A stretch of DNA of 64,000 bases from Rudaea sp. (GTDB lineage Bacteria > Pseudomonadota > Gammaproteobacteria > Xanthomonadales > Rhodanobacteraceae): positions 186,001 through 250,000 of the forward strand of contig JARLJU010000362.1 in NCBI GenBank assembly GCA_031291055.1. The letters run 5' to 3'. The position numbers and the translations under genes were made by a program. The stretch's first letter is position 1. Every line of letters starts with the position of its first letter. Shown here in pieces: positions 58,715-64,000 of the stretch. The notes under the pieces are model-generated. The model was not told the origin of the DNA. It did no database searches and worked only from the letters and a program-made list of their open reading frames with translations.

Positions 58715-58889
58715 TGTTGTCGTTCCAGATATTTTGCCAGGTGAGCATCGGTATAGCGCGCATGCTTGCCGCGCGCAATGTAGCTAATCTCGCCGCGCTT
58801 GCGGATGCGGCGAAGTGTAAAAATGGATATTTTCAGGTACGCCGCCGCGTCGGCCTCAGAATGCAATGGCGGCAGTGTGGATACATTAG

Positions 58890-59657
58890 TCATACTGTGC
58901 TTCCTTCCACTTCGCCGGCCGGCTTTAATTCTTCGATGGCGGCCGCCGTATCTTTGGCCAGCGCACTGGCCAGATTGTGGATGCTCTGCAACCGGCTAGG
59001 CAGTAAGTCATAACCATCGAATAATTTCAGCACGGCGTGGCCGATCCTCTCACCATCATATTTGCTGATTTTAATGCCGCTGGCTTTCTCGAATTCGTCG
59101 ACGCTTTTACGCAATGCCAGCAACTCAGTGCCCGCTGTCGTGCGGACCTTATCGATGCGTTCCCTGTACTCCGCCTCTAGCCGCGACGTTTCGCGCGCGA
59201 CCAGAGCACGCCGCTGCCCCGCATCCAGTTCGCCTGCGCGCCGGATCAGCGCCGCAGCGAAACCACGATTCATGGCTTGCGCTTCCAGCTTCGGTGCCTT
59301 GTCGACGGTGAACAGTTTCGAGCCGCGATATTCAATGTGGCCCCACGTCACCGGCAACTCGCCAGGCTTGACAACATCCTTGCACGTCACGACCCACCAA
59401 AAATCGCAGTATTTTTGCACTGGCTCCGATTTCAGCGGCTGCTTCAACTCGTGCAGCCAATCGCTGCGCGACACCTTGATTTCAAACCCGTGCACCGCCA
59501 GCCCGCGCGATGGGAACATGTTCATCGCCACGGCATCGGCATAGCGCAATACGTTGCCGCCGGTGCCGTTCGACACTTCAAAGAACAGCGCCCACTCCGG
59601 CATCGGATACCGGACGCGCAGTGCTTCGCGAATGTCGCCTGAAGTGCACGGGTTCAT
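58890..59657 (-). CDS. MmcB-like/PD-(D/E)XK nuclease-like protein of element B
   Basis: The 255-residue protein has a nuclease-like core (about residues 20-125) with LAVHGFEIKVSRSDWLHELK, where E-I-K is the expected catalytic pattern, then VQKYCDFWWVVTCKDVV. This resembles the MmcB-like family of phage and bacterial DNA-repair-linked nucleases. A coiled-coil region (ARETSRLEAEYRERIDKVR) follows. The upstream gene ends 3 bases before its ATG. Its substrate is unknown. Confidence 0.7.
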   Translation of the reverse strand: MNPCTSGDIREALRVRYPMPEWALFFEVSNGTGGNVLRYADAVAMNMFPSRGLAVHGFEIKVSRSDWLHELKQPLKSEPVQKYCDFWWVVTCKDVVKPGELPVTWGHIEYRGSKLFTVDKAPKLEAQAMNRGFAAALIRRAGELDAGQRRALVARETSRLEAEYRERIDKVRTTAGTELLALRKSVDEFEKASGIKISKYDGERIGHAVLKLFDGYDLLPSRLQSIHNLASALAKDTAAAIEELKPAGEVEGSTV

Positions 59658-59660
59658 GGT

Positions 59661-59903
59661 TCAGCGCTTCGGTGCCGGCTTGTCGAAGCCAGGCGATGCC
59701 GCATTGTTCAGCGTGATCACCGTATCGCCGACAGCATCCAGGCGCTGTTCATCAAGCCAGTGCGCTTCGCGGCTGGCGCCATCGCTGCCAACCTTGGGCG
59801 CGAGCAATGCCTGGTTACATCCGGTCAAATACTGCACATAGCCGGTCGCCACACCCTCGAAACCGGTCACCTTGTCTTTGTATACTCGCCCTAGTTGAAT
59901 CAT
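59661..59903 (-). CDS. Small protein of element B, unknown function
   Basis: The 80-residue protein has a short beta-rich N-terminus (IQLGRVYKDKVTGFEGVATG) and a middle LTGCNQALLAPK; DGASREAHWLDEQRLD is a segment seen in small phage proteins that bind no known ligand. The start codon overlaps the stop of the gene before it (ATGA). No function can be given. Confidence 0.72.
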   Translation of the reverse strand: MIQLGRVYKDKVTGFEGVATGYVQYLTGCNQALLAPKVGSDGASREAHWLDEQRLDAVGDTVITLNNAASPGFDKPAPKR

Positions 59904-60139
59904 TTCGTTACTCCTGGTTGTTGGATTGAACGCGCCGCACGCGAAGCATCGCGCGCCCGGATGAATGCACCGAAGTGATCGACCACGCGACCGATCCACG
60001 CCTGCGCCATGTCTTCGCGGAACTTGCTGGGGCTCAGGCATGCGCGCTCGGTGGCCTGCGCGTAGTGCACCACTGCCCAGCCGAGTTTTTGCAGCCGGCG
60101 GGCAGCGACCAGGCGAATTGCTGTCGATATCATTTTCAT
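59900..60139 (-). CDS. Small protein of element B, unknown function
   Basis: The 79-residue protein is basic and mostly helical (IRLVAARRLQKLGWAVVHYA near residue 8, DMAQAWIGRVVDHFGAFIRA near 43). No motif is recognised. Its ATG overlaps the methyltransferase stop and its stop overlaps the next start, both as ATGA, which is the main evidence that it is a real gene. Confidence 0.72.
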   Translation of the reverse strand: MKMISTAIRLVAARRLQKLGWAVVHYAQATERACLSPSKFREDMAQAWIGRVVDHFGAFIRARDASRAARSIQQPGVTK

Positions 60140-61215
60140 GCGGTGGCCACCTTGGCAAACATGGGTGCGTCATTGACGATGCGCTGCTGCGCCATCGCCG
60201 CGTAGTCGGGATTGAGTTCGATCAGGATGGCGTCGCGCCCGTGGCGATCAGCCACCATGCCCGTGGTGCCGGCGCCGCCGAAGGGGTCCAGCACTACGCC
60301 GCCCTTGGGACAGCCGGCCAGAATGCAGGGCTCGATCAGTGCGGGCGGAAACGTGGCGAAGTGCGAACCCGCAAAAGGCTGCGTTGCGATTTCCCACACG
60401 CTGCGCCGGTTGCGTGTGGTTTTGTTGGCGGCCGCATTGCCCGTGCTGTCGCGATTGTTCGCATGGCTGTTGTCGAACTTGTTTCCGTTCGTGTATTGGC
60501 CACCGCGAAACGTTTTAGCATTTCCCTTGTCGCGATTGTGTGTAACCAAATCGTGCGGCACGTCGCCATGCGCCCACCCAGCAACACCCGCATCGTGCAT
60601 CGATACGCGTGGCTCGGCGAAAGCATCCGCGTCGAACCAATAACGCGGAGACTTCGCCAGGAGGAAAAGATATTCATGCGCCTTGGTGCACCGATCGCTC
60701 ACCGATTCAGGCATAGGGGTTGGCTTCGACCAGATAATGTCCTGCCGCAGATACCAACCCGCAGCGCTCAGCGCGAACGCGACGCGCCACGGCTGGCCGA
60801 TCATTTCCTTGGGCTTGATGCCGGCGCAGCGAATATCGCTGCGCGGGATAGGCGCGTTGTCGCGCCTGCGCGATTCGGTCATGCGCCGCTTGGCATCTTT
60901 CGCTGCATCCTGCGCTTCGGTCGAGCCGTCAATAGACGATTTCCCAGTGTCGCCACCGCACCGGCTGCCGGCATAGCTGTCGCCCAGGTTCAGCCAGAGC
61001 GTGCCGTCATCGCGCAACACGCGGTGCACTTCGCTGAACACGGCGACCATTTCCGCGACCCACGCATGCACGGAGGCCTCCAACCCGATTTGGCCTTCGA
61101 CGCCGTAGTCGCGCAGCCCCCAATACGGCGGCGATGTCACCACGCAATGCACGCTGGCGTCGGGCAATGTGCGCAGCACGTCGCGACAGTCACCCTGGAG
61201 AATGCGCACGGTCAT
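60136..61215 (-). CDS. Site-specific DNA methyltransferase (N4-cytosine/N6-adenine, beta class)
   Basis: The 359-residue enzyme has TSPPYWGLRDYG (motif IV, S/T-PPY) near residue 29, the target domain (about 70-250) and DPFGGAGTTGMVADRHG (motif I-type SAM site) near 305, so motif IV precedes motif I as in the beta class. SPPY fits N4-cytosine or N6-adenine activity. No restriction enzyme is next to it, so it is probably a phage-type protective or regulatory methylase. Its start (61215) overlaps the GemA-like stop and its stop overlaps the next gene, both ATGA. Confidence 0.92.
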   Translation of the reverse strand: MTVRILQGDCRDVLRTLPDASVHCVVTSPPYWGLRDYGVEGQIGLEASVHAWVAEMVAVFSEVHRVLRDDGTLWLNLGDSYAGSRCGGDTGKSSIDGSTEAQDAAKDAKRRMTESRRRDNAPIPRSDIRCAGIKPKEMIGQPWRVAFALSAAGWYLRQDIIWSKPTPMPESVSDRCTKAHEYLFLLAKSPRYWFDADAFAEPRVSMHDAGVAGWAHGDVPHDLVTHNRDKGNAKTFRGGQYTNGNKFDNSHANNRDSTGNAAANKTTRNRRSVWEIATQPFAGSHFATFPPALIEPCILAGCPKGGVVLDPFGGAGTTGMVADRHGRDAILIELNPDYAAMAQQRIVNDAPMFAKVATA

Positions 61216-61505
61216 GCCGCGTTCCTCTTTCGCGCCGTATACTTTGGCGCATCCGGCAACCGCTGCAGCGCGTTCATCAGCTGGCGGAACTGCACGCGCG
61301 ACAGTTGCTTGGATGATTCCACGCCCACGGCGCGCAACCGCAGCCGGTACGCTTCCTCGTCCAGTCCCTTGCAACCGCGCGCCAGCACATGCACCGCGCG
61401 CACGCGCTCCGGCGTCATGCGCCATTCGCGCATGGCTGCCAGGTCGACGCCGCAGCAGTAGCCGATGTCGCTGGTGCGGCGGCAGCGGGGGCATTGGTAC
61501 GTCAT
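61212..61505 (-). CDS. GemA-like (Mu gp16, DUF1018) protein with N-terminal zinc-binding cysteines
   Basis: The 97-residue protein begins with a likely zinc site (QCPRCRRTSDIGYCCGVD) and then a GemA/DUF1018-like helical segment: VHVLARGCKGLDEEAYRLRL, ESSKQLSRVQFRQLMNALQ. Mu GemA modulates host gene expression and DNA topology. The start (61505) overlaps the reverse transcriptase stop and its stop overlaps the methyltransferase start, both ATGA. It supports a phage origin for element B. Confidence 0.75.
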   Translation of the reverse strand: MTYQCPRCRRTSDIGYCCGVDLAAMREWRMTPERVRAVHVLARGCKGLDEEAYRLRLRAVGVESSKQLSRVQFRQLMNALQRLPDAPKYTARKRNAA

Positions 61506-62878
61506 GCCGCCACCCTCAATGTAATAACCCGCACATCCAACTGCCAAGCGAATTTCCGCGACCGCACCGCACAAGCAAGCCATGGGAACCTTCGTTCAAT
61601 CGACGCCCGCAACCGCACGCTATTCGCGTGCGCCATGTGCCCTTGATAGCTCCGCCAGATCGAGCGCAGTCCCCTCAGCGCGGCCGGCGTGGCCCGGATC
61701 ACCGCACCACGCACGTGCCCGGCAGACCACGCTGCCAGCGCGGCGCAGGCGTGCTTCACTACACGGCGGCGAACGCGGGTGTGTGTGGGGTAAATCACAT
61801 AGCCGAGGAAGTCGATGCCGGCGCGCAGCGGGCGAATGCGGATGTCCGGCTTCAACGCCAGACGCAGCTTGTCGCGCAGGAACTGCTCGATCTGCATCAG
61901 CCACGTTTGCAGCTGCGCGCGATCACGGTGCACCAGCACGAAGTCGTCGACATAGCGGACGTAGCGCTTGGCTTTCAGCGTGTGCTTGGCGAACTGGTCG
62001 AGCGCGTCAAGGTAGACGTTGGCAAAGAACTGGCTTGATAGGTTGCCGATCGGCAGGCCACAACCAGGCGCCGCGTTCTCCATGCGCTTGTGCAGCGGCA
62101 CCAGGGCGCGCTCGGCCGGCGTCGAGCAGGTGACGGCGCCGCCCTGCAGCGGTGACGTGGCGAGCAGCGCATGCGCGATGCGCTGCGTTTCCAGCGGCGT
62201 TCCGGCGCGCACCATGCTGCGCTTGAGCATGGCGTATAGCGTTGGCCGGTGAATTGAATTGAAGAAGTTGTGGATGTCTAACTGCAGATACCAGCCGCCA
62301 CTCTGCCCGCTCTGCACCTGGCGCACGAATCCACGCAGTCTGTCGACCGCGCCATGCGTGCCCTTGCCTTTGCGGTTGGCGAAGCTGTCCGCGATGAACC
62401 GCGGCTCGTAGATTGCCTCCAGTTGCGGCACCAGCCAGTGGTGCACCACGCGATCGCCGAAGTCTGGCGCATGGATCTCGCGCGCCTTCGGCCGCTTGGC
62501 AATAAAGCAAGTCGTCGGCTTCGGCCGCCACGTTCCTGCGCCGATGCGATCAACCAGATCAAGCAAACCATCTATCCAGTTGGCTTCAAAACCGAGTTGA
62601 TTGCGACTTGGCACTTTCTTGCGTCGGGCGCACTGCCATGCATCGAACAGTGCGCGAAACGTAACACCCTGATACTCACCGGCCGACGCGGGCGACACCG
62701 ACCGCACCGCGCGCACGAAGGCGTTGTTGTTGCGGTGGTTGTAGTCGGAATTGCCGTTGTTGAAGTTGACGTTCCACGCGTAGTCCGCCGGGGACGAAGC
62801 GTCCGGGGAAGACGACGCACACCCGCGCACTTGCGAGCCGGCCGCGCAGCCTGTGTCAGCGTAGCGAGGCGTCGTCAT
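61502..62878 (-). CDS. DGR reverse transcriptase, with the template repeat inside its coding 5' end
   Basis: The 458-residue protein copies the template RNA with errors at adenines. The RT core starts near residue 70 (GVTFRALFDAW). Key sites are HAPDFGDRVVHHWLVPQLEA near 136, LQLDIHNFF with Asp 201, the DGR-specific IGNLSSQFFANVYLDALDQF at 277-296 (other RTs have QG...SP) and the catalytic RYVRYVDDF at 305-313. Residues about 22-67 are encoded by the template repeat and look like the C-terminus of the target proteins (ADYAWNVNFNNGNSDYNHRN), so the RT carries an unusual tail. The start overlaps the avd stop as ATGA, and no other in-frame start lies before the core, so the tail is probably translated. 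Confidence 0.95.
   Translation of the reverse strand: MTTPRYADTGCAAGSQVRGCASSSPDASSPADYAWNVNFNNGNSDYNHRNNNAFVRAVRSVSPASAGEYQGVTFRALFDAWQCARRKKVPSRNQLGFEANWIDGLLDLVDRIGAGTWRPKPTTCFIAKRPKAREIHAPDFGDRVVHHWLVPQLEAIYEPRFIADSFANRKGKGTHGAVDRLRGFVRQVQSGQSGGWYLQLDIHNFFNSIHRPTLYAMLKRSMVRAGTPLETQRIAHALLATSPLQGGAVTCSTPAERALVPLHKRMENAAPGCGLPIGNLSSQFFANVYLDALDQFAKHTLKAKRYVRYVDDFVLVHRDRAQLQTWLMQIEQFLRDKLRLALKPDIRIRPLRAGIDFLGYVIYPTHTRVRRRVVKHACAALAAWSAGHVRGAVIRATPAALRGLRSIWRSYQGHMAHANSVRLRASIERRFPWLACAVRSRKFAWQLDVRVITLRVAA
62678..62816 (-). repeat. DGR template repeat (TR), 139 nt
   Basis: On the minus strand this segment has 24 adenines, mostly in nine Asn codons (eight AAC, one AAT). It matches both variable repeats at all 115 non-adenine positions. 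The last 46 nt (plus coordinates 62678-62723) have no adenine and are identical in all three copies, as expected for the homing-initiation (IMH) end. The base just beyond (plus 62677) differs between TR and both VRs. TR lies wholly inside the RT reading frame. Confidence 0.97.
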
Positions 62879-63309
62879 GGGTTAGCCTCGCATGAGGCGG
62901 CGCGGGTACTCAGTATCTTGGGACGCTGCGCCTCCACTCCCGGCTGCGCATTCTGCCCATTGGGGTGTTGTTGTTGCCGCTTCCATCCACCGACTTGCTT
63001 GCCAAGCTCGGCGGTGATCCGTGCAATCATTTCAAACTGACCGAAGCTGGCAAACGCCCTGATGCGCTTGCCCAGTTGCAGCGTGAGTTTCAAGTCATCG
63101 ACCGACCATACGAGCCGGTCGAGCCATTCACCTTGTCTGGCGCGATCGCGCCAGGCACGATGCGCCAGACGCGCTACCTTAAATGCCTGCTCGCGCAGCA
63201 TCATGCCGAATGTATACTTATGGAAACGAGCGAAGCGATGCACGGCTTTCTCCACTTCATCAAGCATCAGTTCGGCCTGCTTCACCACGGGTGGCAACTC
63301 GAAACTCAC
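62875..63309 (-). CDS. avd: Avd, DGR accessory variability protein (four-helix bundle)
   Basis: The 144-residue protein is rich in positively charged helices: HKYTFGMMLREQAFKVARLA, RQGEWLDRLVWSVDDLKLTL, LGKRIRAFASFGQFEMIARI and AELGKQVGGWKRQ, the Avd pattern. Avd forms a pentameric barrel that binds RT and the template RNA and is needed for cDNA synthesis in the Bordetella phage DGR. I choose the GTG at 63309, seven bases after GAGGGG; a TTG at 63339, abutting the target-1 stop, is the alternative. The C-terminal tail after the bundle is longer than usual. Confidence 0.9.
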   Translation of the reverse strand: MSFELPPVVKQAELMLDEVEKAVHRFARFHKYTFGMMLREQAFKVARLAHRAWRDRARQGEWLDRLVWSVDDLKLTLQLGKRIRAFASFGQFEMIARITAELGKQVGGWKRQQQHPNGQNAQPGVEAQRPKILSTRAASCEANP

Positions 63310-63339
63310 ACGCTTCCCCTCAAGAGCACCAAAAACCAA

Positions 63340-63783
63340 TTACTGACCGGCCGACGCGGGCGACACCGACCGCACCGCGCGCACGAAGGCGCTGCCGCTG
63401 CGGTGGAGGTAGTCGGAATAGCCGTTGCCGAAGTAGACGAGCCACGCGAAGACCGCCGGGGACGAAGCGACCGGGGAAGACGACCAGTACCAGGACGAAT
63501 TGGCCGCGGGGAAAAAGTCCGTATCGATGGCCGGCGAATGACGCGAACGATCGGCCAGGCAGAAAAGCTCCTCGACAGTTGGCAATCGCCAGTCGTGAAA
63601 GCCGGCGAATCCTGCTGCCGCTATGCTGGCCACGGCTTTGACCGCTTTATCATGGGTCAGGCGCTTGGTACTGATGTCCGCTGTCGTCCACATCAGCCCG
63701 GTTTGGTTTTGCAGTACGACAGGCCACTGCGTCGCATCGAGTGCCAGAGGCTTGCCGCTTGAATCGATCTTGGTCAATTGCAT
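63340..63783 (-). CDS. DGR variable (target) protein 1, DUF1566/Lcl domain
   Basis: The 147-residue protein is a DUF1566-type (C-type-lectin-like) domain: VVLQNQTGLMWTTADI near residue 27, AGFHDWRLPTVEELFCLADR near 63, SSWYWSSSPVAS near 95 and the variable C-terminus ending FVRAVRSVSPASAGQ. VR1 encodes its last 46 or so residues. The start at 63783 follows GGAG. There is no signal peptide, membrane segment or fibre domain. The C-terminal aromatic and polar residues differ from the TR at template-Asn sites (for example NVNF becomes LVYF), giving a ligand-binding surface that can change. Confidence 0.93.
   Translation of the reverse strand: MQLTKIDSSGKPLALDATQWPVVLQNQTGLMWTTADISTKRLTHDKAVKAVASIAAAGFAGFHDWRLPTVEELFCLADRSRHSPAIDTDFFPAANSSWYWSSSPVASSPAVFAWLVYFGNGYSDYLHRSGSAFVRAVRSVSPASAGQ
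63346..63484 (-). repeat. DGR variable repeat 1 (VR1), 139 nt
   Basis: Compared with TR it has 15 substitutions, all at TR adenines: read on the minus strand, six A to G, seven A to T and two A to C. The other 115 non-adenine positions are identical. It covers the 3' end of the target-1 gene. Conserved 46-nt adenine-free end at 63346-63391. Confidence 0.97.
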
Positions 63784-63818
63784 GAAATGCTCCAAAGATG
63801 GAAAGCCCAAAAGGCCGA

Positions 63819-64000
63819 TTACTGACCGGCCGACGCGGGCGACACCGACCGCACCGCGCGCACGAAGGCGTCGTTGCTGCGGTGGTCGTAGCCGGAAAAG
63901 CCGTTGCCGAAGCCGACGCCCCACGCGTAGTCCGCCGGGGACGAAGCGCCCGGGGAAGACGACCAATACCAATTCGGCTTCGCATTGCGGAATACATCGG
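63819..64000 (-). CDS. DGR variable (target) protein 2, 3' end only
   Basis: Only the last 60 residues are in the window. They read NAKPNWYWSSSPGASSPADY then AWGVGFGNGFSGYDHRSNDA and end FVRAVRSVSPASAGQ, the same DUF1566-type C-terminus as target 1. VR2 forms the last 46 or so codons. The gene continues beyond 64000. Its stop is 35 bases before the target-1 start, so the two targets lie in tandem in one operon. Confidence 0.93.
   Translation of the reverse strand, partial: DVFRNAKPNWYWSSSPGASSPADYAWGVGFGNGFSGYDHRSNDAFVRAVRSVSPASAGQ
63825..63963 (-). repeat. DGR variable repeat 2 (VR2), 139 nt
   Basis: Compared with TR it has 13 substitutions, all at TR adenines: read on the minus strand, eleven A to G and two A to T. 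The 115 non-adenine positions are identical. VR1 and VR2 carry different sets of changes, so they were altered independently. Confidence 0.97.

Noticed and set aside
62678-62878. TR segment considered as a third target gene or VR
   Set aside because: It is followed by the RT core in frame, lacks the DUF1566 body and holds the all-adenine form of the repeat, so it is the template.
61502-62878. Retron or group II intron as the source of the RT
   Set aside because: The IGNLSSQ motif, adjacent avd and TR/VR pairs identify a DGR; no intron RNA or maturase region is visible.
63340-63972. Longer start for target protein 1
   Set aside because: The extra N-terminus is VR2 read in the wrong frame; the ATG at 63783 has GGAG in front and starts the recognisable domain.

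Overview
The window is high-GC, gene-dense chromosomal DNA from a gammaproteobacterium. Its gene order, serC-serA-pheA-hisC-aroA-cmk-rpsA-ihfB-lapA-lapB, then envelope-sugar genes, zipA-smc, recN-fur-bamE and rnfH-ratA-smpB-ssrA, resembles the Xanthomonadales/Lysobacterales. That placement is an inference from gene content and order, not from a database search.

Layout. 1-5.7 kb: tail of an unknown protein, a YigZ-family protein, an ABC exporter, a CpeT-like lipoprotein and a Cys/Met-type PLP enzyme. 5.8-20.2 kb, minus strand: surface-polysaccharide genes (galU, a WbpM-like dehydratase, a WecA-like transferase), lapAB, ihfB, rpsA, cmk and the serine/aromatic amino acid cluster, several of them joined by GTGA/ATGA overlaps. 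20.2-29.1 kb: a signalling cluster with a cupredoxin-like protein, a membrane Ser/Thr kinase, a porin-like protein, a two-FHA protein and a five-PAS GGDEF-EAL protein. 29.2-35 kb: storage-lipid genes (PHA-system protein, two phasins, a two-domain fatty acyl-CoA reductase, an acyl-CoA-binding protein and a TetR regulator) with a 151-bp tandem repeat array. 35-46.3 kb: core housekeeping genes ending in smpB and tmRNA.

Two integrated elements follow. Element A (about 46.27-53.27 kb) sits at the 3' end of ssrA. It has direct-repeat ends, a P4-type integrase, small regulatory and HTH proteins, four copies of a 13-bp palindrome and an MmeI-like single-chain restriction-modification enzyme. A short host stretch follows: a receiver-HPt-LuxR regulator, DUF3300 and DUF2950 proteins and tRNA-Ala(GGC).

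Element B starts at tRNA-Ala and runs past the right edge. Its genes form one minus-strand operon, most of them joined by ATGA overlaps. In transcription order they are target protein 2 (cut by the edge), target protein 1, avd, reverse transcriptase, a GemA-like protein, a DNA methyltransferase, two small proteins, a nuclease-like protein, an excisionase-like HTH protein and the integrase. The first four are a complete diversity-generating retroelement (DGR). One 139-nt template repeat and two 139-nt variable repeats are identical at all 115 non-adenine positions and differ only at template adenines (15 of 24 in VR1, 13 of 24 in VR2). The template repeat lies inside the translated 5' part of the reverse transcriptase gene, so it is probably both template RNA and coding sequence. 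This DGR is the most interesting system in the window.
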